From Onthophagus taurus (Eukaryota; Arthropoda; Insecta; Coleoptera; Scarabaeidae), in the NCBI RefSeq assembly GCF_036711975.1, contig NC_091975.1, positions 64,501-128,500 on the forward strand: a DNA stretch of 64,000 bases. Reading direction: 5' to 3'. Under the pieces are notes generated by a model, which was not told the DNA's origin, did no database searches, and saw only the letters and a list, made by a program, of their open reading frames with translations. A program made the position numbers and the translations under genes. This document shows, in pieces, positions 1 to 11,924 of this stretch; within the stretch, counting starts at the first letter, position 1; every line of letters starts with the position of its first letter.

Positions 1-2731
1 ACACCAGCCAATAAACATGCATTGTATTTATGTGAATTGTGAGTAGCATTAAAAAAAGGCAGTTAGAGTCCACAAACCACGTGACGACCTCGTTTTTTTG
101 TTATTATTAATATTTTAAGAGAAAATCTAAATAGTACAAAGTCTATTGGGTTTTTTTTGTTGCTAATGTAATAATTTTTTATCGTTATACAACCGGTTTT
201 TTTTTAAAGTTTAAAGTTTTTTTAACGTTGCGTAACCATTTATAACAAATTATTTGTTAAGATGAATGAAAATCGTGGCGCTAAATGAACTAATGCTGTT
301 AGAATTAACATTGTTAAAAAAATGTGTTAAAAAAAGGTAGGGTTTTAAAAGATTACGATATGAAATTGTTTATTTTATGGGGATTTAAGGCTTAGTTCGT
401 TAAACTCGAGATTGAATAAATTTTTCGTTATGTATTACATTTAATACTTTAATGTAAGGGGATTTAAACTCGAAAAGATTAAAAACGAATAAACAATGAT
501 ATCGGGTTACTTAACCAGTTTCGAGAAAAAAAAATGTTTGAAACCAAATTCAATTTTAAATGGAACTCATTAATTTAATAGCTAAAATAATATTTTTAAC
601 GATAAGAAAAACTTAAAATTTCAATTACTATTATTTATTATAACCAATTTCAAAAACAGTAGCAAAGTAGCCGATTGATAACTTTAATTAAATTGATTAC
701 GTTATGGTTTTTTTTTAATTTTTAATTATTTTGTTCTAAATTAAAACTCATTCATATCTCTTATCTGAAATCGTGTAACCGATCAAAACTAAATAATAAA
801 TAAATCACTTTCTGGAAGTATGCCATATAAAAGCATAAAACGTAAAGTAAATATTTCTTAAAATAAACGTGATTAGGAAAGTTAATGATGTTTAAATCTT
901 TAAAAACTATGTCATTTCTATTCCCAAATACAATTTTCGTTTTGTTTTTGTATTCTTGAATTATTTCGTTGTAATAATAATCTTTTTATAGTTTAGCCCT
1001 CTCGAAACCACACAATAAAAATCTGCATCTGATTTAGACTAGGGAAGTGGGACAAGTATTTGAGATAGAAGCTTCGTGGTAATGTGAGGTTTTGTGATTA
1101 ATATTACATCAACCTCAATTTGATCATCATTTTGTGGCGCGTCAACTTTATCAAATACACTTACAGATCTTTAGATTAATTAAGTCGAGGTTGCTCCAGT
1201 GATTAATATTATATCTACCTTAAACTGGTTTGCATTTTATGGCACAGATCAACTTTGTGGCCAACCTCAAACTGGTTGTTCGCAGATCTTTTGACTAGTT
1301 ATGCCGCGTCCGAGGCTCGGTGATTAATATTATATCAACCTTAAACTGATCATCATATTGTGATGCCTCGGTCGCAAGAACAACTAGAGTTGTGGGTTTT
1401 TTGTGTAATTAAGGCGAGGTCGCTTGTTGCCGATGTTTAGTGATTAATATCATGTTTACTTGAAATTGGTTTGCATTTTATTGTGCTTCGGCTTTATCAG
1501 ATACAGTTGTGATTAACATTAAATGTCAACCTGAAACTGGTCATCATATTGTGGAATTTTATGTGAAAATTAAATGAAACGTTTTTTACTATGTAAACAT
1601 CATCCAAAACATATTTTCCTGTAAAATGACAAGCTAAATAACACAAAAAGAATATAAGCAGAATGTAACGATTATGGAATGAACAAAAAAAAAGGATTAT
1701 GGAATAAATTTTCGTTAATTAATTACCTAAACTGTTAATTTTTCCTTTAATTAAAGTTTTTTTAAATAATATTATCAAAAACTCCCATTTTTAACAAACA
1801 CATTTAAGGGCATTGTGACACCAGGCGATCAAATGGTTAATTAAAAATAAATATTAAAAAAAAAAAAAACAAATTGAACCCCGGGCTTATTACATTAAAA
1901 AATAAATATCCAGCTGAAATGCAAGTTAGTATTTATACATAGTTTTACACATCATCATCATTATCAAGTTTTAAACAATCATTATTAAATAATAAATAAA
2001 AAAAATGCAAAAAAAAAGTTATTATTATAATTAATGCACTTATTATTTCTTTTTAAATCTTTTATCATGCAAATTAATATTGATTAATATTAATAAAACT
2101 AACAATAGTAGCAAAAAAAAGAAAAAAAACGGATGCTTTATACGAAGAGTTAGGTGCGTTTTTTAAGACAGATTTATAAACGCCAAGCGACAGGCCCACT
2201 TACTGAAGCATTATCGTTTCGAGACCTACGGGTTCCAATTTATCCCCAAATATCGACCCCTAGAATTTACCAAAGAATTTCAAGTATAAAAAAACCAAAA
2301 AAATTTTAATTGTAAGGAATGCTTATTTTTTAGCTATATTTAATTTTTTAAATAAGCATTTTAAGCGTATATAGCATCCGTATTTAATGTAGGCATAAAA
2401 TCGAAGGTTCTCGGCCCAAGAAATAAAAAATTCAAAAAAAAAGAACAAAATGCAAGTAATCTAAAATATAAAAAAGTAATTAAATAATTTTCAACAATAA
2501 ATTAAACCGGGAACGGAGGAACCGTGAAATTAATACCAAAGAATTAGTGTTAGAATCGAAAAATATTATAAATATAATTGCGTTTATATCATGCTAGGTG
2601 ATCGTATTTACATTAAAAGAAAATTAAAAATAGATAAAAATAAATTCAGTTTAATAAAAGGTATTATTAAAAAAAAGATTTATAAATACTTATATAAAAG
2701 TAATAAAAAAAACGTTACGAGAACGACTTAC
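1..2731 (-). other. Intronic sequence of V-ATPase subunit a gene
   Basis: AT-rich DNA downstream of the third recognised exon of the minus-strand V-ATPase subunit a gene. The next exon expected from the family was not recognised, so this is read as the start of a long intron that leaves the window. A diverged tandem repeat lies at 1094-1552. A 60-codon open frame near 2591 is Lys/Asn/Ile-rich and looks like chance. Confidence 0.6.
1094..1552. repeat. Diverged tandem repeat, about 120-bp unit
   Basis: The block GTGATTAATATTA followed by a variant of ATCAACCTTAAACTGGT and CATCATATTGTGG recurs with starts at 1094, 1199, 1320, 1440 and 1509 (intervals 105, 121, 120, 69). Copies are strongly diverged. 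They are richer in GC than their surroundings. Confidence 0.65.
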
Positions 2732-4039
2732 CTCATCGAAAAACACTTGGGTTTTACGCAAAATCTGTTTTAACTCCGTCAATTCCAAGAAGTTTCTTTT
2801 TAAAGCCTCCGCATTTTGATTTACTTCGCGTAGCTCATTTTCTAACTTCTCGAAAGTTGCCTAAATTTAAGCGAGATGAACAACAAATTGTATACCAAAA
2901 ATATTTTAAATTATTAAAAATAATTTTATTTTAACCGTCATAAAGCATCATATTTTGATTTTGTATAAAATTAGAATCATAATCAATGGAAAATTATTTG
3001 TGTGGATAAATCTTCCCTTTTGAGGTCACATTATTTTTAAGCAGTACTTAAAGCAAAAATGACACAAATGCAGTTTTGGCCACGAGGAAATCGACGCCTA
3101 CAAATGTTGTTTTGGTGTTATGCAAAAATATTTTTGGCAAGGCTTATACACTGTGTATTGATAATAGATTTAGTATCGACTTCAGCAGCTAGAAAATGGC
3201 AAAAGGTACTCATCTAATTGGAATGAATCATCATGGAATTCCAAAAATTCAATACATAATATTAGAATGTGTAAATGGAGTAATAGTATTAAAAACGATT
3301 TGTTATGAAAATAATGTTTGGTTTAAAAAAGTTATAAATGTTACATTGTTTCAAAATTAATACAAAATTTACAAAATATAAATCATTATGAAGGTTAAAT
3401 AGATTTAAAAAATATAAAATACAAAAATAGGTACTTATTAAAAGTTAAATAATCTAATTTAGAGTTTGTGTTATTAATAAATCCTATCAAAAAACCAACA
3501 ATCACATCATCAAAAAAAACGGTACATAAATCAATCACCCAATTGTACTTTTTTTATTATTACATTTTTTCCTTTGTTCCCCTTTTTTTATCTTAATCAT
3601 TCTAGCGAAAAAATAACAACAAACAGAAAAGATTTACAACTTCCAAAACCACAAAAAAATCTCAATCTACCTCTAAATCGATCATTTCGCGTGGTTGTGG
3701 AGCTTCTGGGTTTTCTCCAGTATCCAACATAGGAATTCCATCCTTCTTAATCTCCTTCTCCAAATACCGTAACTTCCTCTCCATCTCATCGCAACGTCTG
3801 ACCTCGTTGACAAACTTTCGCTGAAACGCGTTCACGTCTGGATTGAGCTAAATCAAAAATAACATAATTCATCGATCCTTTAGGTTTTCTTTAAATGGGG
3901 GGCGGAGAATGAAGATACTTACGTCTCTAAACTGAACGAGCCCGAGTTCCCCAAGTTCAGAAACACAAGCGTATGCGGCCTCGCTCTGTAAAAAGAGCTG
4001 GCATAGGGTCATTTCCGCACTCCTAAATAAGGAGCCCAT
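2732..4039 (-). CDS. Vha100-1: V-type H+-ATPase 116 kDa subunit a, 5' exons (partial)
   Basis: Membrane V0 subunit a of the vacuolar proton pump, which acidifies endosomes, lysosomes and synaptic vesicles. Three exons are seen: 3923-4039 (39 codons, starts [10 protein letters not shown]), 3671-3847 (59 codons, [18 protein letters not shown]) and 2732-2860 (43 codons, ending RKTQVFFDE). All junctions are phase 0 with good GT/AG sites, and the 141 residues follow the cytosolic N-terminal domain of animal subunit a1 almost without gaps. The start is fixed by the conserved [16 protein letters not shown] opening. The rest of the protein (about 700 residues including the membrane domain) lies beyond the left edge. 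It is divergent with the neighbouring Kuzbanian gene, 890 bp between start codons. The isoform name (neuronal Vha100-1 type) is an inference from similarity. Confidence 0.95.
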
Positions 4040-4929
4040 TTTGATGGAAATAGAGAGAACTAAAACGTGCACTACCGAGCGGTTTTTTTCAAATAGAGGT
4101 CCGCGGAGAACTGAACCCAATTCACAGACTAAAATCGTTACCCAGTCGAATGACGTTTATTTGACGTTTTGTGATCATGTGACCAAAAAAGTAACTGCGC
4201 ATGATCTCGTATTACAAAAAATAATAATATTAAAATTGTTTATGATTTAATTTAAGATTAATTAATTTACACAATAATAATATGACTGAAACAAAATTAA
4301 ATTTATTTTTAATTAAAGAGAATTTTTTTTAATTGAGTGGTTGAAAATTAATTTAAACAAGTCTTGCCATCTATTAGTTTTAGCGCAAACTGTTTTATAG
4401 AGATTGATTATGAAAAACTCTTTGAGATTTAATTAAAAAAATATTGAAGTGTAAATACTTTGATTTAAAAGTTCTGTATATAAATAAAGGTTGCTATTAA
4501 TAAAATAAAGTCATTAAAATAAATAAATGTTCAAAACTATTTGTACAATTTAGTTCGAGTCTTGAATGAAAGGTGGTGCTGATTGATAAACCCACAAATG
4601 GTGGTAAATGTGTATAATGCAGTATTTCCATCTTAAAAATAGATTAGATTCGGTGGATAAGTGTCGAAATGTGTCGTTTTTATTTGGAAAATCCTTGAAC
4701 GGTGAAGTGCGAATTGTGTACGATTATTCGCCGTGCCCCAATTTCTCGAAATCTATCAATTATCGCCAGGAAAACAAACGCATGCGTGTTACGGGCGGTA
4801 CACAAAGATCCGTAAATGTGGACCCCCTCGGCAGTCAGCTGTAAAACGGTTTCTCGATGATTTAACTCGATTTTCTCGGGTAGTTTTAATCGGGTACTGT
4901 GCCGTTTTTATGAACTGTTACCCCGAAAC
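4040..4929. other. Divergent intergenic region (V-ATPase a / Kuzbanian)
   Basis: This holds both 5' flanks and leaders. The stretch from about 4600 to 4929 is less AT-rich than the rest and is probably the 5' UTR and proximal promoter of the Kuzbanian gene. No clear core promoter motif was identified. Short open frames here show no recognisable protein. Confidence 0.5.
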
Positions 4930-7900
4930 ATGAGTTACACCACGCTATGCGCTATTGTGTTCATTATTTCACCGTTTATCGAAGGTGGTAAGTTTCAGAT
5001 ACGTTTTAAATATGTATCGTTTTCATGTTTTCATTGTATGTATGTTTATGCACTATTCTAATATAGTTTTCTTAAAGTTAATACACACATTTTGATATAA
5101 ATAATGTTACAAATTCATCTTTACAATTTTAATCTCTGTGTGAAATACGTATTTCCATATTTCTTTCTTTTGCTTTTTAATTTTATTTTTAACTTAATAT
5201 GTGTGTTTGGGTTACGCCTCTTTATGAGTCACATTCCGAGAAACTACTTAAATTTGATTGTATTTATAATTAAGGAAAAAAATCGACAATGTAGTAGTTT
5301 CAATAGAGAGCAGGTAGCGCTTTCGTGTGTTTTCAATTACAAAACTCAAGGTCGTTAAGTGATTCATACAGGAAGTGCAAGTTGAACGTCCTCGGTGCTT
5401 GTGGCCAAAGCTTTTTTTCCCAGATAAAAGGGATCGGATGTGGGAAGCCCGCATGCAACATTAGTTTACTTAAATTAGTCATAAACCTACAACCGTCTTT
5501 ATCTATGTCTATTCATTACGAAAATTGAGCAACTCGTTTTGATTGGGCGAGTTTCTTGATTGTATACATTTTTTCAGGCACTTAAACTTTCGCTTTTTTT
5601 AAATCCGCTGATTTAATTTATAGCGTTCTTAGTTTTGCTTTGTGTTGGAATCTTTTCAGAGATGGTTGAAGTTAAAATGTAGGATACTTTCTCGTTCCTA
5701 TTCGAAGTTATTAACTTTCTATATCAAGTGGAATTATTGATGTGTACGTTTTAGTTGTAAATCTTAACCGGATTTACTTTAAAGTGAACGTTAATAAAAT
5801 TTTTCGAACTTAAAGCAGTCCATTAATTACTAACTTTTAAATTTATGTCGGCATGTTTTTACTTTTTGATGTACTTTGGAGTATTGAGTAACAAAATCTC
5901 GAAAACTAATAGCAACTACATAAACAAGTTGAAGTCCCCAGATAATTTTATGGAGTACAAATGTTTAGATGTATTTAACGTGCATGAACAAATAGATGGA
6001 GAGTTGAAAATGAGGAGCTAGATTTCAAAAATAAAATTGAGTATCAGTATCAGATACTATCAGAAATCTTGCAATCGCATAGAATAATACAGAATGCTTA
6101 CTCTTTCTCCATACCTTTGAAGTTTTAATCTATTTTAAGGACCTTTATTTAAAAAAAGAGATCGAGACCTGTAAGCTACTTTTTTTCTAACTCTTATAGT
6201 TTCCGAGATAGCCTATTCGAACATCGAATTTGAACCAGCCGGTACATAACTTGTGCGTCAGAACTGATTGCGAAGAATCAACCCTTAATCTGCGCGAGAA
6301 GATGTGCTAGTTACTCTGCAAGCCGAGAGTGGGATTTCTCTATTGTTCTGTGGCAATAGTAAATAATCATACAGAAGATTTTCTTGAGATCAGAGATTTG
6401 AAATATTACGATCATAGAGAGTGAGATAAATGAATGTAAATTCGCTTTCTATGTTATCAAATGGGACCCCACCCACGGCGCTACTGATTACGTACTTACC
6501 TGTGATTCACGGAAATCAATTTGTAATCAGTCATTGTGTCATCAATTGCGTGTCTTCATACCTAATTACGTAATTAAGTGAAAGATAAATGCTATTTCCA
6601 CTGCCAGGACAGAGAAGTTTGCGTTAAGGAAATAGTTGGAAATAACAGACCTCAGATTAGAAATATCTGAGGTCTGCTGCACGAGAGTTGTTGCGTATGG
6701 TCATATGCTATAGTAGAAACTGCCCCATGATGTGGTAATCTATCGCAGCAGTAGTATCACTTGGCATGTTGAAATCCTTCTCGTCTGCCACCATGACTAA
6801 ACTGAACAAACTACAGGTTTTGGCTAATAAGCAGTTTCGTGTGTGAAGCCTGGTCATAATGAGTCTCACTGTACAGACCGCCTTAGGTTTAGGCGGGTTC
6901 CTAAAATAAGGTTAAAGATACAGCCACCATTTTTTTCCTGCTTGGAACGTCACTGACATAAGCAATAAATAAGAAATGTTTCGTCTATATATGAAGGCAT
7001 AAACTGACCCTTCATACTATAACTGCTCTATTATCTCACAAGATTATGGATAATACTTGGTAAACAGGTACAATAGCAATTATTATATTAATTGTTAACT
7101 CCATAACACTATGTATTAACTTTAAAAAAACTATATCCTTACAGAAAAATCTTATTAGTAATCAGACATAAGCCTATTTGAAAAGATTACAATTATATGT
7201 ACATACTCTATATTAGATTATTCCAACTTTATTTTTAAAATTTCAATGTTACTTATTGGATTTAATTTTTTTTAGCAAATCGATTAAATGAGTACATCTC
7301 CCATTTCGAACCTTTAACCTACGACCATCAAGACGTCCACAAATCGCATCTTCGCGCGAAACGTTCCGTTGTTCGAGATAACGCCGTACATTTGGCTTTT
7401 AAAGCACACGGCCGAAACTTTCGGTTACGTTTGAAACGGGATTTGGGGGTTTTCAGTGAAAACCTCGAAGTGCACAGTCCCGATGGTCCTTTAGAAGTCG
7501 ACACTTCTCATATTTACACTGGGCACGTGATTGGTATGCTTTAAAAAATTGTTTTTTTTTTAATTAATTTAATATTTGTTGTAATCATTAGGTGATCCAA
7601 ATAGTTCAGTGTTTGGTTCCATAATCGACGGTGTTTTTGAAGGAAAAATCGTCGCTTCCGATTCGTCTTATTACGTTGAAAAAGCGCGGCATTATTTTCC
7701 CGAGGAAAAACACCAGAATCGAACGTTTCATTCGGTTATTTACGATGAAAATCACGTAGAAGATCCGTATAGAGATGTTAGAAAAGGTGGAGGTTGCGGG
7801 GTTAACGACGAAGTTCAACAGTGGATGGAAAAGATTCAATATTCAGGGGTTGACGAACCCAACGATTTAAACTATTTAAAAGAAAAGCATAAAAAGAATA

Positions 7901-10317
7901 AGAAGAAGAAAAACGATAAATATATAAACGATATATTCGAAGGGTATAAAGAAAAAAATGAAGAAGCTTATTTGAAATACACGAAAAATGCTAATGAGAA
8001 AATTAAAAATAAACGGAAAAAACGAGCCACCCGACGAGAAGAAAATCGAAACACTTGCTCTTTGTATATACAAACGGACCCATTAATTTGGAAACATATT
8101 CGTGAAGGATTCCCTGAAGTAAGAAATATTAACTTTTTAAATTTGATCTTATTTTAATTAAAACGTTTCTTATTTTAATAAAGCATGCAGATCCTACAAA
8201 AGAAACTGAAATTAACGAAAAAACCCGTGAAGAAATTTTATCATTAATTGCCCACCATGTAACGGCGGTTAATTACATATACCGTGACACGAAATTCGAT
8301 GGAAGAAACGAGCATAGAAACATAAAATTCGAAGTGCAACGCATAAAAATCGACGACGATTCCTCGTGTAACTGTCGCGGTTACAAATGCGAAATAAACC
8401 AATTTTGTATGGAAAACATCGACGTGAGCAACTTTTTAAATATCCACTCGCTTGGAAATCACGAAGATTTCTGTTTGGCGTACGTATTCACGTACAGAGA
8501 TTTCACGGGTGGTACTTTAGGTTTAGCATGGGTCGCCTCGGCATCCGGAGCATCTGGTGGAATTTGTGAAAAGTATAAGACTTATACGGAAACGGTTGGT
8601 GGGATGTATCAAAGTACTAAAAGATCTTTAAATACCGGAATTATTACTTTTGTTAATTATAATAGTAGAGTTCCACCAAAAGTTTCACAATTGACTCTAG
8701 CTCACGAAATTGGTCATAATTTTGGATCGCCCGTAAGATTATTCATTTATTTCCATTTTTTTAATGTAACCTATCGTTATTTTAGCATGATTATCCGTCT
8801 GACTGTCGACCTGGTGGTCAAACTGGTAATTTTATTATGTTCGCTTCAGCAACAAGCGGTGACCGTCCAAACAACAGCAAATTTTCAACCTGTAGCGTAG
8901 GAAATATCTCGATGGTTTTAGACGCTATCGAAGATAGCAAAAAGAAAAACTGTTTCACTGCCTCCGCGGGTGCGTTCTGCGGAAATAAAATAGTCGAAGC
9001 TGGCGAAGAATGCGATTGTGGCTACGATGATGTTGAATGTGACAAAGATAAGTGTTGTTATCCAAGAATTATTAGCGCTGAAGATAGACGATTGATTACT
9101 AATAACACAAACATCAAAGGATGTCAAAGAAAGAAAGGAAAACAGTGCAGGTAAAAAAATTATTATTATTATTATATGCTCATATAATAATATACTATTA
9201 TTTATTTATTTTTTTAGTCCTAGTCAAGGTCCGTGTTGTAACCACGATTGTAAATACGTCGAAGCATGGGAAGAAGATGTTTGTAAACCGGAATCTGATT
9301 GTTCCGCATCATCAAAATGCAATGGAAAATCGGCGGATTGTCCCCAACCTCAGCCAAAACCGGATAAAACTCGTTGTAATAACGGAACTCAATTATGTAT
9401 TAAAGGGGAATGTAGCGGATCAATTTGTCTTGAATGGAATCTTCAACCATGCTCATTAACCTCGCAGGATACACCTAATATTGATAAGCGGAAATTATGC
9501 GAATTAGCTTGCCAAAACGGTACGGATATTTGTCGAAGTACCAGTGAATTTGCCGAACAGGTTAACTTACCGAAAGGCGGAATTAGTCTTCGTCCTGGAT
9601 CACCATGTGATAATTTCCAGGTACTAAAAAGGATTTAAAAAAAGAATTTTGAAACTAATTTATTTTTATTTGTAGGGTTATTGTGATGTATTCTTTAAAT
9701 GTAGAGCCGTCGACGCTGACGGGCCATTGGTACGACTTGTAAATTTGCTATTAAATAAAGATACTTTACTCACTGTTAGCCAATGGGTTACCGAGTATTG
9801 GTGGGCTGTTTTATTGATGGGTATTGGGTTTATCTTGTTTATGGGTCTATTTATTAAATGTTGCGCTGTTCATACGCCTTCTTCCAACCCAAAAAAACCA
9901 CCCGCAAGAAGAATAAGCGAAACTTTAAGAAGACCTATTACTACATTAAGAAGAATGGTAAGATTTTATATAAAATAAAGTCAGCAAATAGTTTATAATC
10001 ATGTTTATTATTTTAGCGACATTCTGGAAATCATCAAGGTGCTTCATCGCGAGGTCAATCAATACCGGGTCGAAATCCACCTCCACCAAGAACAGGAAGG
10101 CCGTCTGGGAGTCACGGTCCACGACAGGGTTACGGTGAAGGTCGCGGCCAGTACTACGCCCCCAAAGGTATTAAATAATCGAAAACTACATAATTTCAGA
10201 AGTTCCTTTACGTTTAACATAGTAGATTATTCCTTGTTAGCAACAGCACCACCTTCAGGAGCAGGGGGTCGGTCGCATCCTTACGGAAACGCTTATGAAA
10301 TGAGACAAAAAGTCTGA
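4930..10317 (+). CDS. kuz: Disintegrin-metalloprotease ADAM10 / Kuzbanian
   Basis: Membrane sheddase that cleaves Notch and other ectodomains. Nine exons: 4930-4987, 7276-7533, 7592-8118, 8184-8732, 8786-9150, 9218-9620, 9676-9957, 10017-10167, 10241-10317; phases close to give 889 residues. Visible in order: signal peptide (1-19), prodomain, furin site RKKR (about 247-250), zinc metalloprotease with [12 protein letters not shown] (about 455-466; the third zinc His is in this motif), Met-turn region, Cys-rich disintegrin domain with ECDCGY, CYCDVF-type membrane-proximal part, a transmembrane helix [19 protein letters not shown] (about 763-781), and a basic, Pro-rich cytoplasmic tail starting [12 protein letters not shown]. 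Order and spacing match vertebrate ADAM10. Intron 1 is 2.3 kb; the others are under 70 bp. The terminal TGA is followed by a 52-codon in-frame extension, described separately. Confidence 0.95.
6180..6900. repeat. Compositionally distinct segment with short hairpin in Kuzbanian intron 1
   Basis: This part of intron 1 is less AT-rich than its flanks and has no recognised exon. It contains a perfect inverted repeat: CAGACCTCAGAT at 6646-6657, a 7-base loop, and its complement at 6665-6676. It is probably remains of an old insertion, but I see no coding motif that names a family. Confidence 0.35.
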
Positions 10318-10476
10318 CAACAACATCAACAGGGCGAAGGTGATTCGCAGCGGCACGTCTCTCCACCTCCTGAATATGATTATGGTGATCCTATGATGAG
10401 CATTCATTTTGAGGGTCCGGCAGCTAATAATTGTAATCGGGGTGATTTGTTGAAAGGTGGTGAGGTGAATAGTTGA
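10318..10476 (+). other. kuz: In-frame extension after the Kuzbanian TGA (candidate readthrough)
   Basis: The reading frame that ends at TGA 10315-10317 stays open for exactly 52 more codons to a second TGA at 10474-10476. The first stop is followed by C (TGA-C), a context known to be leaky in insects. The extension begins QQHQQGEGDSQRHVSPPPEY and has protein-like composition (Gln, Pro, Gly, Asp) unlike the AT-rich 3' flank. All AG acceptors just upstream that give the right phase lead to the same TGA. Readthrough is an inference. Confidence 0.45.
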
Positions 10477-11924
10477 CTGTGATGAATTTTTGTTTTTTGG
10501 GAAATTTGGAGGGAAATGAATAATAGTATTTTTGTAAAACTTGATAAAAATTTGATTTTTTTTTTGAGAATGGTTAAAGTGCTAGTCGATATTACAAAAT
10601 GAGAATAAACTAGGTGAGTGATGTGGTGCGTAAAGAGAACGGTAAAATAATGAACAAATAGTATTTGTATTTATGATTATTATTAAGGTGAATAATTGGA
10701 GTTTTTTATTATTCGAAACGTAAAAGAAAAACAAGTGTTATTAGATTATTTTTAATTAAATTAATGTTTAAACATTTCCAGTGGTTTTTAATAATTAAAT
10801 TGAGAAATACTGTACTTTATTGATAAACACTATAAGCGAAATGTGTTCAATTTGTTTAATTGTTGATTTATCCAATAATAATACATAAAAAGAATATTCC
10901 AACTTCGTTGCTTGTGCAAAATAATCGAAGTATTTTTGTAAATTTTGTAGCTAAGGTGACGTTTTAGATGTTAACTTTGAGAGTTGTATAAAAAATAGGA
11001 TATTTTGGATTCGATGCGATCTCTCCCCGAACTAAGAAAGAAATCATACAAAATAATATTAAAATTACTAGGCGCTATTTTTCTAAACACACCTAAATTT
11101 GTTATTTTTTTCTGAAAAACTCAGTATTGCTGATCTGATCGATATTCAGGCGATTGTGATAAAAAAATTGAACGTGCATTTATTTATTAGAATTACATTT
11201 TTACTTTTTCGACTTCATGATAATTAGTATTAATACGTTTTTCGAACGTTTAATTCAAAAAAAAAGAAATTGTATTCGCAAACGCTAATTTGTACTATTT
11301 AGAAGCGTTGCGCGATGAACGGTTCTTGAATCTCTTTCAATTTTTGATATTTGTATGATATTAGATGCTCTCTCCTCTCGTTATATTCAAATAGACGATT
11401 TTTGAATCGAACAAAATGAAAAAAAATTCTTTGACCAATCATGTTTGTTGTGCAAGTGGCTTGTACATGTGTATTATATTTTCACTGAGAAAAAATGATA
11501 CAATCAGTGACCCGAATAATGTGAATATTTAAGTAACAAAAACCAATTAAAAGAATAAAAAAGAATGTGTTGTAATCTGTAATATACAATTATTAATAAA
11601 AAAAAATACATTTTTCTATTACAGATTGACTTTTTTGTGCAACACTTCAAATTGTATTCTCCTCGAATCCATCATTTCCTTCCTCTTTTCATTGGATTCT
11701 GAATCAATTTAATCGCTGAGGATTTTTTTTTATTGTTTTTAGATACACATTAACTGAGAAGATTAAAATAATAATATTTGATGTTATTTTTTTATTGTTT
11801 AAAAAGAATGCAATGAAAAGTATTAAAGTATTCATTAAATTAACTTAAGCAGTGAATTACAAAAGACAAAAAGCGATGAGGTGATTAATTCAGGTTAAGT
11901 TGAACCAAACTAAAAGAAAAAAAA
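10477..11924. other. Convergent intergenic region (Kuzbanian / CCT1)
   Basis: AT-rich 3' flanks of two convergent genes, probably largely 3' UTR. No open frame or RNA gene was recognised. A 28-bp stretch ending AGATACACATTAA at 11726-11753 recurs exactly at 54306-54333 in a Swiss cheese intron. Confidence 0.5.

Noticed and set aside
2591-2773. 60-codon plus-strand frame as a small gene
   Set aside because: Low-complexity Lys/Asn/Ile composition typical of AT-rich intron, and it overlaps the antisense of a V-ATPase exon.
10315-10317. TGA in Kuzbanian read as selenocysteine
   Set aside because: No selenoprotein homology at this position and no SECIS-like element recognised; leaky TGA-C termination is simpler.
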